From: Candidatus Methylopumilus sp.
Lineage (GTDB): Bacteria > Pseudomonadota > Gammaproteobacteria > Burkholderiales > Methylophilaceae
Assembly: GCA_009693175.1 (NCBI GenBank)
Contig: SHXT01000009.1
Span: 1-46,834, forward strand
DNA: 46,834 bases
Reading direction: 5' to 3'
Shown here: one piece after another, positions 36,783 to 45,741 of the stretch
Layout: every line of letters starts with the position of its first letter
How positions within the stretch are numbered: position 1 is the first letter of the stretch
Position numbers and translations under genes: made by a program
Notes under the pieces: generated by a model
Database searches by the model: none
Told to the model about the DNA's origin: nothing
Seen by the model: only the letters and a program-made list of their open reading frames with translations

Positions 36783-37346
36783 ATGAATGCATCCATATTA
36801 ATAGATGATTTTGGATTCACAAACAAAGCGGAAGTTATATTATCACCTAACTTTGATAATCGACCAGACCATCATATTAAATTAATTGTAATCCATAACA
36901 TCAGCCTCCCACCTAAAGTTTATGGAGGGAATAGCATTATTAATTTATTTACAAATAAACTTAATCCAAATGAGCATGAATACTTTAAATCTATTTATGA
37001 CATCAAAGTATCCTCTCATTTTTTAATTAGAAGAGATGGCCAGCTTATTCAATTTGTATCTTGTTTAAATCGCGCTTGGCATGCTGGGGAATCGATTTGG
37101 AAAAAAATTAAAAACTGTAATGATTTTTCAATTGGCATTGAACTTGAAGGTAGCGATTATGATGCTTTTGAAGAAAAACAATATATATCGCTCAATACAT
37201 TGCTAGATAATCTTATCAGGCAATATCCTATTGAAGATATTGTAGGTCATTCAGACATCGCTCCTTTACGAAAAACGGACCCAGGACCTTATTTTGATTG
37301 GGATGAAATTAAATCACATAAAAATGAATTAATTCGTAAGCGCTAG
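36783..37346 (+). CDS. ampD: 1,6-anhydro-N-acetylmuramyl-L-alanine amidase AmpD
   Basis: AmpD is a cytoplasmic zinc amidase that splits recycled anhydro-muropeptides. The 187-residue N-acetylmuramoyl-L-alanine amidase domain has zinc ligands H38 (IVIHNISLPP), H156 (VGHSDIAP) and D166 (RKTDPGPYFDW). No signal peptide is present, which separates AmpD from periplasmic AmiD-type enzymes. The stop overlaps the convergent symporter gene by 4 bases. No ampE, ampG or ampR lies alongside. Confidence 0.94.
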   Translation: MNASILIDDFGFTNKAEVILSPNFDNRPDHHIKLIVIHNISLPPKVYGGNSIINLFTNKLNPNEHEYFKSIYDIKVSSHFLIRRDGQLIQFVSCLNRAWHAGESIWKKIKNCNDFSIGIELEGSDYDAFEEKQYISLNTLLDNLIRQYPIEDIVGHSDIAPLRKTDPGPYFDWDEIKSHKNELIRKR

Positions 37347-38572
37347 CTTTTGTGAACAAATTTTTGAACAATTAAACTGACTACAATATCCCCTTCAACA
37401 TTAACCGCCGTTCTAAATGTATCAAGCAACCGATCAATCGGAAGCAAAATAGCAAGTGCTTCAATAGGTAATCCTACAGACTGTAAGACCATTGCCATAG
37501 TTACCATACCCGCACTTGGTATACCAGGTGCGCCAATCGCGCTTACCATAGCCATGCAAAAAATAATAAGTTGCTGCCCTATTTGTAAATCAATGCCTGA
37601 AAGATTCGCTATAAATAATGCCGCTGACGCTTCATAAAGTGCTGTGCCATCCATATTCATGGTGGCCCCTATTGGTATTACAAATCCTGCAATATCAGAC
37701 TTTACGTTTAAATTTTTCTCTACAGACCGCAAAGTAACTGGGATAGTTGCACTACTCGAGCTTGTTGCAAAAGCCGTCATGATTGCTTCTCGAGCACCTC
37801 GCCATAAGGTAATTACATCTATTTTTGTAAAAAAATAAAGTAATAAGGGCAAAATAACTATCCCATGAAAAAGTGTCATTCCAATAATGACTGTCATAAA
37901 TTTTGAGAGTGTCACAAATAAATCTGGCGATTGCTGAGTCACAAGTTTAATAATAAGCGCTGCAATACCTGCAGGTGAGAATCGAATAATCCAAGCAACT
38001 ATTTTCATAATAATACCTAGCAAATCATTAAATATTATCTTTACACGCAAAAACTCTTTACTACTTCCAGCTATTGCAAAGCCCGTCAGTATAGAAAACG
38101 TAATGACCCCTAAGATGTTATTTTCAGACATTGCTTTTAAGGGGCTCACAAAAATACTACTCAAGAATTGCTTGAAAAAAATAGGTAGTGTTAAGCTGGA
38201 AGTATGAAAATCTTTTGTTTGCTCAGCAAACATAGTTAAAGTCATCCCATGACCCGGCTCAAAAAAACGCATCGACATCATGCCTAAAATAATTGCGAGT
38301 GCCATTGAAATAAAAAAGAAAAGAAATGTTAAGAGCCAAATCCTTAAAGATTGCTTATGTTCACTTAAATTAGCGATGCCTACTGAAATAGAAAAAAATA
38401 TTACAGGCACTAAAATCATTTTTAAAGCAGAAACAAAAATATCAGCTAACAAATCAGCTGTATAAATAATCGCACTGCTTACAATTTCTGTTGCAAAAGA
38501 TTTTGTATAAATGCCAATCAGTAAGCCTAAAAATGCGCCTATCAGGATATGATAATTTGTAGTATGTTTCAT
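37343..38572 (-). CDS. Dicarboxylate/amino acid:cation symporter (DAACS family)
   Basis: DAACS transporters import glutamate, aspartate, C4-dicarboxylates or related solutes with Na+ or H+. The 409-residue membrane protein has the serine-rich hairpin tip ATSSSSATIPVTLRSVEKN near residue 265, and the transport-site motif PIGATMNMDGTALYE (about 290-304). Two further motifs, GIPSAGMVTM and ILLPIDRLLDTFRTAVNVEGD, complete the family pattern. The substrate cannot be fixed; glutamate or a C4 acid is likely. Confidence 0.9.
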   Translation of the reverse strand: MKHTTNYHILIGAFLGLLIGIYTKSFATEIVSSAIIYTADLLADIFVSALKMILVPVIFFSISVGIANLSEHKQSLRIWLLTFLFFFISMALAIILGMMSMRFFEPGHGMTLTMFAEQTKDFHTSSLTLPIFFKQFLSSIFVSPLKAMSENNILGVITFSILTGFAIAGSSKEFLRVKIIFNDLLGIIMKIVAWIIRFSPAGIAALIIKLVTQQSPDLFVTLSKFMTVIIGMTLFHGIVILPLLLYFFTKIDVITLWRGAREAIMTAFATSSSSATIPVTLRSVEKNLNVKSDIAGFVIPIGATMNMDGTALYEASAALFIANLSGIDLQIGQQLIIFCMAMVSAIGAPGIPSAGMVTMAMVLQSVGLPIEALAILLPIDRLLDTFRTAVNVEGDIVVSLIVQKFVHKS

Positions 38573-38576
38573 ATAT

Positions 38577-39833
38577 TTAATCTATTTTTTCGAGAACAGT
38601 AGCAAAAAATCCATCAGTATGCTGCTGATGTGGCGTTAACTTTAAATACTTTCCTGTTGAAAGTAGAATTTTATTTTTTATGAGAATATCATCAGCAGAA
38701 ATCATTCTAAAATTTTTGTTAGTATCTAAAAATTTTTCTACGATAGTCTCATTTTCTTGTATTAAAAGACTGCATGTTGAATAAATTAATCGACCTTCTT
38801 TTTTAACCAGCTTTTTAGCTTCCTCAAGAATTGATAATTGCTTAATATTAAGTTCATCTATACCTTGCAAGGAATTTTTCCATTTTAAGTCTGGATTTCT
38901 TCTAAATGTACCCGTACCACTGCAAGGAACGTCAACCAAAACACGGTCAAATTTTGCGTGAAGTTTTTTTAATTTAGCATCTTTCTCATTTTTAATTTTC
39001 TGAGCAAATAAATTAGATAATCCTGATTTCTTTAATCGCTTGCCTAAATTAATAATTCTTTTTTCTGAAATATCATAAGCATAAATACGGCCTGTATTTT
39101 TCATGATGGCTCCTATTGCTAAACTTTTACCGCCAGCTCCGGCGCAAAAGTCTGCGACCATCATGCCCCTTTTGGCATCCACAACAAAACTTAGTATTTG
39201 ACTGCTTTCGTCTTGCACCTCAATTTTTCCATCCATAAATAAAGGATTTCGACTTAATGATGATCCGCGAGGAATTCTTAACCCAGTTGACGAATAAATC
39301 ATGGGCTTAATATCGTTTATATCTTTGAGAAGCATTTGCATAGCTTCGTCTCGGTTGATTTTAATTGTGTTTACTCGAATATCTAATTGAGCAGGCTCAA
39401 GAAAACTTCTTCCTAAGGCTATGGCTTCGTTTATTCCATATTGATCTACTAATAAATCCCAAAGCCAATCAGGCAAACTTAATTTTTCAGGCCACGTATA
39501 ACTTTCTGTATCTATGGATTTTAATAATCTTGCCCATTCAATCTCTTCCTTATTCAAGACAGACTCGATATCTCGAATACTTCTTCCTTCAGTTTTAATA
39601 AGCCATGCAAGAACTAGTTTTTTTAAATTGTCATCTTCACCATTAATCTTTTTAAGAAACCTAAGACGTCTAATGATGCCGTATACGCATTCAGCAATTT
39701 CTCCCCTATCTCTTTGTCCAATTTCTCTATGCTCCCTGAAGTAGAGGCTTAATTTTATATCTGCGGCACCATGAAAATCTAAAGTCTCACCAAGAATATT
39801 TGCGCAATGCTGAATAAGTTGAAGGTTTAACAT
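38577..39833 (-). CDS. rsmB: 16S rRNA m5C967 methyltransferase RsmB
   Basis: RsmB methylates C967 of 16S rRNA. It has an N-terminal NusB-like domain (to about residue 135) and a C-terminal Rossmann methyltransferase with FCAGAGGKSLAIGAI (SAM site), motif IV DVPCSGTGTFRRNP, and catalytic cysteine motif YSTCSLL. The frame opens at 39860, overlapping the upstream gene, but family similarity starts at MLNLQLIQHCANILG, so I use the ATG at 39833, 1 base after the DUF3108 stop. Confidence 0.93.
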   Translation of the reverse strand: MLNLQLIQHCANILGETLDFHGAADIKLSLYFREHREIGQRDRGEIAECVYGIIRRLRFLKKINGEDDNLKKLVLAWLIKTEGRSIRDIESVLNKEEIEWARLLKSIDTESYTWPEKLSLPDWLWDLLVDQYGINEAIALGRSFLEPAQLDIRVNTIKINRDEAMQMLLKDINDIKPMIYSSTGLRIPRGSSLSRNPLFMDGKIEVQDESSQILSFVVDAKRGMMVADFCAGAGGKSLAIGAIMKNTGRIYAYDISEKRIINLGKRLKKSGLSNLFAQKIKNEKDAKLKKLHAKFDRVLVDVPCSGTGTFRRNPDLKWKNSLQGIDELNIKQLSILEEAKKLVKKEGRLIYSTCSLLIQENETIVEKFLDTNKNFRMISADDILIKNKILLSTGKYLKLTPHQQHTDGFFATVLEKID

Positions 39834-39834
39834 G

Positions 39835-40851
39835 TTAATCACCCTTACTTTCAGTCTCAATTTTTTTTACGATCTGCTCTAAAATACTCCCATCCTTTTC
39901 TGTTTTTCTTATTTTCACAGGAATATAGCGGTAATCTTTAGCTAACCAAAGATCAATCCTTTCTTCATTGCTATAGTTATATTTTGCAATATGCATTGTC
40001 TCCAATTTAAGCGTTTCATATTCAATAAGCTCATCATCGATATAAGCATAATCATAAGATTTATAACTTTTCCCATTGGTAATATAAATTTTCATTTTTG
40101 TAAGCGGTGGTTCAAACATAAATTGATACATAAAACTTAACATATCTTGCGACCCGTCTATCATTTCAAAATTATTTGTTTTGCTATTAGCAGTCGTAAC
40201 AATCGTTCTAGATTCCCAATTAAAAAATGCAACATTATCTATCTTGCTCCCAAATTGATAATGATAAGTAATAGGCTTTAGTCCTTCTGACGTTAACAAT
40301 CCATCACTTGTTTGTACTAATTTGTTCCAATAAAAAAGAGAAACAAACCCTTTTGCCTCAACTTCATTTTTAATACTGTAGTGATTATCTGAATCTAAAG
40401 TATATTCTGTTCTCGATACACCGACTGGGTTCCCATCTAAGCTTCTTTTAACGTCATAATCAATAATAATTTTTGAATACTGAATTTCTTTGAACTCACC
40501 ATTAGAAGAGTCATACATTGAATTCTCGGAATCATTATTTTTGATATCGCCAAGTGCATTATCTTTTATTTGTGGGTTATCCTCCTTATACTGCCTATTT
40601 TTTTTTGTTTTTTCTTTTGGTAATGTTGGTTTTAATGGTTCTGGTATATTTGTTTGAATTTTTGCTTGGCGAGGCTCTTCAAGGTGACTTTCAATAACAA
40701 TATTAAGATTATCGGAAGGAGTTAAAAAAAATGGATTGTATATATCTATACCACCTAATAAAAATAGGTGGATGATTAATGAAATAAGTATAGCTAAAAA
40801 AAAATTTAAATGATTTTTTTTAAATAGATTTTTAATAGAGTTAGAATCCAT
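39835..40851 (-). CDS. DUF3108 protein, membrane-anchored paralog
   Basis: A predicted envelope protein of unknown function. The 338 residues comprise one N-terminal membrane helix (about 17-36), a Pro/Lys-rich linker (about 58-100) reminiscent of periplasm-spanning proteins, and a DUF3108 domain (about 130-330) with motifs such as GLKPITYHYQ, DMLSFMYQF and LWLAKDYRYIPVKIR. The domain is clearly related to that of the preceding gene, with which it overlaps by 11 bases. It precedes rsmB. Confidence 0.82.
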   Translation of the reverse strand: MDSNSIKNLFKKNHLNFFLAILISLIIHLFLLGGIDIYNPFFLTPSDNLNIVIESHLEEPRQAKIQTNIPEPLKPTLPKEKTKKNRQYKEDNPQIKDNALGDIKNNDSENSMYDSSNGEFKEIQYSKIIIDYDVKRSLDGNPVGVSRTEYTLDSDNHYSIKNEVEAKGFVSLFYWNKLVQTSDGLLTSEGLKPITYHYQFGSKIDNVAFFNWESRTIVTTANSKTNNFEMIDGSQDMLSFMYQFMFEPPLTKMKIYITNGKSYKSYDYAYIDDELIEYETLKLETMHIAKYNYSNEERIDLWLAKDYRYIPVKIRKTEKDGSILEQIVKKIETESKGD

Positions 40852-41572
40852 TGAAATCTATATTAGCTTGTACTAAAGTCTGCTCAATTATTGTTCCATT
40901 TTTTTCCTGATATCGAATGCGGATAGGGAGCCTATAAAGCTTATTGCTTACCCATATTTGTATTTCTGGCTTACCATCTTTTTCGGCCATACTCTGAATT
41001 AAAGTAGTCTCATAATTTATATCGCCTGATTTAATTTCTGTTTTTTTTTCTATGACTTTAAATTGATATTTTTTATATTTCTTACCTGTCGCTGCCATAA
41101 ATTCAATTAAAGGTTCATCAAAATTTTCATAATTTAATTGATAAAGATAGCTAATGAGATCTTGCGTTTTATTTTCCAAAGTTTCTTTTATTTCATTCCC
41201 TTTGCTTCGTGTGACCAATAAGCCATTTACCCAATCAAAGTCTACAAATATATCTTTGCTTAAATTATTCCCTTGATGCAATTCAAAACGTTGCGGTTGT
41301 AACCCATCTGAAACAAACATGCCCTCACTTATTAATAACCGATCACCAAACAATGCATAAAGTCCAATGCCTTTTGTAGCGCTTTCAATATGAAATTTTT
41401 TTACATTATCGATTGTAAATTTTTCAATCACGGCACCTAATAGCTCGCCATTTTGAGTCAATTCATATTTTAGCTCTAGAGTATTTGGAAGATCTTTTGA
41501 AGAAACTAGAAGGCTTTGACATAAACCTAAAAATAAAACTAGCCACTTTATTAATGGCAACGGTCTTTTCAT
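40841..41572 (-). CDS. DUF3108 protein, secreted paralog
   Basis: A predicted periplasmic or outer-envelope protein of unknown function. The 243-residue precursor has a signal peptide (about residues 1-25) followed directly by a DUF3108 domain. It shares with its neighbour the patterns DGLQPQRFEL, DLISYLYQLNY, GKKYKKYQF and WVSNKLYRLPIRIRYQEKNG. It starts 7 bases after purM and overlaps the next gene, so the pair is co-transcribed, probably with purM and rsmB. Confidence 0.82.
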   Translation of the reverse strand: MKRPLPLIKWLVLFLGLCQSLLVSSKDLPNTLELKYELTQNGELLGAVIEKFTIDNVKKFHIESATKGIGLYALFGDRLLISEGMFVSDGLQPQRFELHQGNNLSKDIFVDFDWVNGLLVTRSKGNEIKETLENKTQDLISYLYQLNYENFDEPLIEFMAATGKKYKKYQFKVIEKKTEIKSGDINYETTLIQSMAEKDGKPEIQIWVSNKLYRLPIRIRYQEKNGTIIEQTLVQANIDFNGF

Positions 41573-41579
41573 ATTTAAA

Positions 41580-42635
41580 TTAAATCACCATGGTCGGATG
41601 TTCGTTAGCTTTACGTTTTCTAATCAATCCTAGCTCATACACAACTTCATTTGCCTCTTCTAGAATTTTTCTAGCCTGAGCAACTTCACTTTGATCAATG
41701 ATAATAGCCATACCTATACCACAATTGAATGTTCGATAAAGCTCATCATTAGAAATATTGCCTTTATTCTGAAGCCACTTGAAAAGTTCAGGAAGCGGCC
41801 AGTTTAATGAGTGAATTTCTGCCATTAAGTCGTCACCTAAAATACGTGGGATATTCTCTGTAATTCCTCCACCTGTAATATGTGCTATACCTTTAATGCG
41901 GATGCTCTCTTTAAGTTTAAGAATAGACTTCACGTAAAGTCTAGTAGGTTCCATCAAGACATCCTTTAGTGTTCGACCATCAAAAGCATCTAAAAAATTG
42001 GCTTTTTCAATATTAATAATTTTTCTAATTAATGAATATCCATTTGAATGTGCACCACTCGAAGCAAGTCCAATCACTACATCTCCAACTTTAATTGATT
42101 TGCCATTAATAATTTCACTTTTTTCTACAACTCCTACAGCAAAACCAGCAAGATCATACTCGCCTTCAGGATACATACCTGGCATTTCAGCAGTCTCGCC
42201 ACCCACAAGCGCACAACCTGATTGTGCACATCCTTCTGCAATGCCTTTAATCACTTGAGACGCTATATCAACATCAAGCTTGCCGCACGCAAAATAATCA
42301 AGAAAAAATAAGGGTTCGGCTCCTTGCGCTAAGATGTCATTCACGCTCATGGCAACCAAATCAATACCTACCGTATCATGTTTATTTAGTTCAAACGCTA
42401 ATTTAAGTTTTGTGCCTACGCCGTCAGTGCCTGAAACAAGCACGGGTTCTTTATATTTTTTTGGCACTTCAAATAAAGAACCAAACCCTCCAATACCGGC
42501 TAAAACTTCGGGTCGCATTGTTTTTTTTGCAAAAGGTTTAATTTTTTCTACAAGCGCATCTCCCGCCTCAATATTTACGCCTGAATCTTTATAAGTAATA
42601 GATGGAGTGTCTTTTTGTGTATTATCTTTATTCAA
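41580..42635 (-). CDS. purM: Phosphoribosylformylglycinamidine cyclo-ligase
   Basis: PurM makes AIR from FGAM with ATP, step 5 of purine synthesis. The 351-residue protein has [20 protein letters not shown], the ATP/phosphate motifs [14 protein letters not shown] and [12 protein letters not shown], and [15 protein letters not shown] near residue 255. The start is TTG at 42633-42635 with GAGAG upstream; no closer ATG keeps the conserved N-terminus. The next gene is not purN, which often follows purM. It is divergent from hda. Confidence 0.94.
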   Translation of the reverse strand: MNKDNTQKDTPSITYKDSGVNIEAGDALVEKIKPFAKKTMRPEVLAGIGGFGSLFEVPKKYKEPVLVSGTDGVGTKLKLAFELNKHDTVGIDLVAMSVNDILAQGAEPLFFLDYFACGKLDVDIASQVIKGIAEGCAQSGCALVGGETAEMPGMYPEGEYDLAGFAVGVVEKSEIINGKSIKVGDVVIGLASSGAHSNGYSLIRKIINIEKANFLDAFDGRTLKDVLMEPTRLYVKSILKLKESIRIKGIAHITGGGITENIPRILGDDLMAEIHSLNWPLPELFKWLQNKGNISNDELYRTFNCGIGMAIIIDQSEVAQARKILEEANEVVYELGLIRKRKANEHPTMVI

Positions 42636-42757
42636 AAAATTAACTCTCTTTCATTAAACATTTGGGTTAGTCGTTATAATTGAAATTTTAACCGAAATAT
42701 ATTTTAAAGATGTGCATAATTAAGCCTATCTTTATCTAAATGAGCTTCCCCTTGCTT

Positions 42758-43360
42758 ATGAAACAAATGCTATTAGCACTATCTCCGACTCCAAAACAAT
42801 CTTTTGAGAACTTTGTAACTGGTCAAAATATTGAAGTGGTGCACACTTTAGAACAAATGATCCGTATCGAATTATCTATTCATTTCATATATCTATGGGG
42901 AAACGAAGGCTCAGGCAAATCGCATTTGGCTCACATTGCTTTTGACCATGGATTTATTATTCATGATGATGTTCATTTGCTTGATGATCAAGGCCAAGTC
43001 GAGTTATTCAATACTTACAATCGATGTAAAGAGTCCCAACAAAATATGTTAGTAACAGGCCTTTATTCCCCCCTGCAAATGGAATTAAGAGAAGATTTGG
43101 CTTCAAGACTCGCTTGGGGTATCACTTATGAAGTATTGGCACTTTCAGATGAAGAAAAGAAACTAGCACTACAAAAACATGCAAATGAGCGTGGCATGAA
43201 ACTCAACATCGAAATTATTGACTATTGCTTGAAATACTTAAAACGAGATATGCCAAATCTATTTTCTATCTTAGAAGATCTAGATAAATGGTCTTTAACT
43301 TATAAAAGGCCTATTACACTACCCTTACTTAAAGAAATTATTGCGGCTAATAAAATCTAA
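42758..43360 (+). CDS. hda: DnaA regulatory inactivator Hda
   Basis: Hda is a DnaA-like AAA+ protein that, with the DNA-loaded sliding clamp, promotes DnaA-ATP hydrolysis after initiation. From MKQMLLALSPTPKQSFENF it has 200 residues, with Walker A GNEGSGKSHL (near residue 52), Walker B IIHDDVHLLDD, and the sensor region ASRLAWGITYEV. It lacks the DnaA DNA-binding domain. The frame opens 18 bases earlier; I use the ATG at 42758 because QMLLAL is a clamp-binding-like N-terminal segment common in Hda. Confidence 0.9.
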   Translation: MKQMLLALSPTPKQSFENFVTGQNIEVVHTLEQMIRIELSIHFIYLWGNEGSGKSHLAHIAFDHGFIIHDDVHLLDDQGQVELFNTYNRCKESQQNMLVTGLYSPLQMELREDLASRLAWGITYEVLALSDEEKKLALQKHANERGMKLNIEIIDYCLKYLKRDMPNLFSILEDLDKWSLTYKRPITLPLLKEIIAANKI

Positions 43361-43376
43361 GCTTAATTATCTATAT

Positions 43377-44930
43377 CTATTGACGAATAAGGTAATCGAA
43401 TGCACCGAGCGCTGCCTTAGAACCCTCACCCATCGCAATAATGATTTGCTTATAAGGCACTGTTGTCACGTCTCCTGCTGCGAAAAGCCCTGGTAATGAA
43501 GATTGTCCATGACTATTAATTTCAATTTCACCAAATTTAGAAAGATTTACGGTACCTTTTATAAAATCAGTATTTGGCAATAATCCAATTTGGATAAAGA
43601 TCCCTTTAAGCGTAATCGTTTTCTTTTCATTTGTTTTGCGATCAAGATAAACCATACCGCTCACTTTCTCTTTTCCCATAACTTCTAATGTTTGTGCATC
43701 TAAAATAACATCCACATTAGATAAACTATAAAGTCTCTTTTTTAAAATGGCATCTGCTTTAAGTTCAGATGCGAACTCAAGCAAAGTGACGTGCCCTACA
43801 ATATTAGCAAGATCAATGGCTGCTTCAACACCTGAATTGCCTCCACCTATAACCGCAACATGCTTTCCTTTAAATAAAGGTCCATCACAATGCGGGCAGT
43901 AAGCAACACCCTTGCCCCTAAATTCTTTCTCGCCGGGCACATTTAACTCTTTCCATCTTGCTCCTGTAGCAACAATGATTGATTTACTTGTGAGCTTACC
44001 GCCATTTTCAAGCTCTACTTCAAATAATACATTTGAGTCATTTTTGTGAATGCTTTTAGCGCGCTGTAAATTCATAATATCTACATCATATTCTTTGACA
44101 TGCTCTTCGAGTGCGGCAACTAATTTAGGGCCTTCAGTGGCTTTCACAGAAATAAAATTTTCAATACCTAAGGTATCTATGACTTGCCCACCAAAGCGTT
44201 CCGCTACAATACCCGTGCGAATACCTTTTCGAGCGCTATAAACTGCAGCTGAAGCTCCTGCAGGTCCGCCACCTAAAACTAAAACATCATAGGTTTCTTT
44301 TTTAGAAATTTTTTCAGCGTCTTTTGCAGAGACACTTGAATCGATTTTATTAACAATCTCATCAAGCTCCATACGGCCTTGTCCAAAATGTTCGCCATTA
44401 AGATAAATGGTAGGAACGGCCATGATTTGTTTATCTTCGACTTCTTTTTGAAATAGTGCCCCGTCAATCATGATATGTGAAATATTTGGATTGATAATAG
44501 ACATAGCATTTAAAGCCTGAACAACATCAGGACAATTGTGGCAACTTAATGAAATATAAGTTTCAAAATGAAACTTACCTTGAATATTTTTTATTTGTTC
44601 AATTTTGTCAGCATCTATTTTTAATGGGTACCCACTCGCCTGAAGAAGCGCTAAAACTAATGATGTAAATTCATGCCCCATAGGTATGCCTGCAAAAGCA
44701 ATTCCCGTAGCCTCTTTTCCCCAATTGACTTCAAAAGAAGGAATTCTTTTGTTTACATCAGTAGTTTTTATTAAAGAAATTTTATCTGACAAACTAATAA
44801 TTTCTTCTAACATCTTTATCATTTCTTGAGATAAAGCACTATCGTCAACATAAGCTACTAGCTTGACTGGACTTACAAGTCTAGTCATGTAGTCTTTCAG
44901 TTGATTTTTAATTGTCAAATCTAAAGCCAT
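43377..44930 (-). CDS. ahpF: Alkyl hydroperoxide reductase subunit F
   Basis: AhpF is the NADH-dependent flavoprotein that re-reduces AhpC. The 517-residue protein has the N-terminal double thioredoxin-fold domain with the C130-H-N-C133 pair, then FAD-binding [19 protein letters not shown], the reductase pair CPHC in [14 protein letters not shown] near residue 340, NAD-binding [16 protein letters not shown], and a C-terminal FAD motif GLFAAGDVT. All redox cysteines are intact. It follows ahpC across a 68-base gap containing a stem-loop. Confidence 0.95.
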   Translation of the reverse strand: MALDLTIKNQLKDYMTRLVSPVKLVAYVDDSALSQEMIKMLEEIISLSDKISLIKTTDVNKRIPSFEVNWGKEATGIAFAGIPMGHEFTSLVLALLQASGYPLKIDADKIEQIKNIQGKFHFETYISLSCHNCPDVVQALNAMSIINPNISHIMIDGALFQKEVEDKQIMAVPTIYLNGEHFGQGRMELDEIVNKIDSSVSAKDAEKISKKETYDVLVLGGGPAGASAAVYSARKGIRTGIVAERFGGQVIDTLGIENFISVKATEGPKLVAALEEHVKEYDVDIMNLQRAKSIHKNDSNVLFEVELENGGKLTSKSIIVATGARWKELNVPGEKEFRGKGVAYCPHCDGPLFKGKHVAVIGGGNSGVEAAIDLANIVGHVTLLEFASELKADAILKKRLYSLSNVDVILDAQTLEVMGKEKVSGMVYLDRKTNEKKTITLKGIFIQIGLLPNTDFIKGTVNLSKFGEIEINSHGQSSLPGLFAAGDVTTVPYKQIIIAMGEGSKAALGAFDYLIRQ

Positions 44931-44962
44931 TGTTTCCCTTAATATTATTTAATTATGAAATA

Positions 44963-44983
44963 CCCAAGCCTCAGCGGCCTGGG
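44963..44983 (-). terminator. Stem-loop between ahpC and ahpF
   Basis: The minus-strand RNA has CCCAGGCC, a 5-base loop, then GGCUUGGG, giving 8 pairs with one G-U. What follows (UAUUUCAUAAUUAAAUAAU) is AU-rich but lacks a solid U-run. It may be a partial terminator or an mRNA stabiliser that keeps ahpC expression above ahpF. The stem is seen; the function is inferred. Confidence 0.5.
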
Positions 44984-44998
44984 ACTCATTTATTTCAT

Positions 44999-45565
44999 TT
45001 AGATTTTGCCTACGAGATCTAAAGATGGGGTAATTGTTTTAGCTCCTTCTTGCCATTTAGCTGGACAAACTTGGCCTGGATTATTAGCTACATATTGAGC
45101 AGCTTTTAATTTACGTAAAGTCTCTTTCACATCGCGCGCAATTGCATTATCATGCACTTCCATTGTTTTAATCACACCTTTTGGATCAATAATAAAAGTA
45201 CCGCGCAATGCCAAGCCTTCTTCATCAATATGCACTTCAAAAGCACGTGTTAATTGATGAGTTGGGTCTCCTACTAACGGGAACTTTGCCTTACTAACGG
45301 CCGGTGAAGTTTCGTGCCAAACCTTATGCGAGAAGTGTGTATCGGTTGTTACGATATAAACTTCTGCACCTGCTTTTTGAAACTCTGCATAATTGTCAGC
45401 AGCGTCTTCGACTTCTGTAGGGCAATTAAAAGTAAATGCGGCTGGCATAAAAATCACTGCCGACCACTTACCTTTGAGGCTTGCTTCTGTAACATCAATA
45501 AATTTGCCATTATGAAATGCTGTTGCTTTAAACGGCTTAACTTCAGTGTTAATTAATGAGGACAT
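44999..45565 (-). CDS. ahpC: Alkyl hydroperoxide reductase subunit C (2-Cys peroxiredoxin)
   Basis: AhpC reduces hydrogen peroxide and organic hydroperoxides. The 188-residue typical 2-Cys peroxiredoxin has the peroxidatic C48 in AFTFNCPTEVEDAADNY and resolving C167 in GQVCPAKWQEG. A strong GGAG Shine-Dalgarno precedes the ATG at 45563-45565. It pairs with ahpF downstream, and a candidate promoter with an inverted repeat lies upstream. Confidence 0.96.
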   Translation of the reverse strand: MSSLINTEVKPFKATAFHNGKFIDVTEASLKGKWSAVIFMPAAFTFNCPTEVEDAADNYAEFQKAGAEVYIVTTDTHFSHKVWHETSPAVSKAKFPLVGDPTHQLTRAFEVHIDEEGLALRGTFIIDPKGVIKTMEVHDNAIARDVKETLRKLKAAQYVANNPGQVCPAKWQEGAKTITPSLDLVGKI

Positions 45566-45600
45566 CTTTATTTCTCCTTCTATGGTTGGTTAATAGAAAA

Positions 45601-45635
45601 TGATTATAAGTCAGTCATTTATATATGTATAATCA
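45601..45635 (-). promoter_or_regulatory. Candidate ahpC promoter and operator (inverted repeat)
   Basis: TGATTATA (45601-45608) and TATAATCA (45628-45635) are perfect inverted copies separated by 19 bases. On the minus strand the 45603-45608 part is a consensus -10 box, TATAAT, about 38 bases before the ahpC ATG; the -35 position is weak. A regulator that binds the repeat would cover the promoter. Peroxide regulators such as OxyR are plausible, but I cannot match an OxyR site by eye. Confidence 0.42.
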
Positions 45636-45741
45636 ATTGTTATTATATTTATGATTTATTTTACTTATCAAAAATAAATATCAGTTATATAAATTTTTAG
45701 CTACGAAAATTGTTTTAAGGATGATTAAAAAATGAAGCTTG

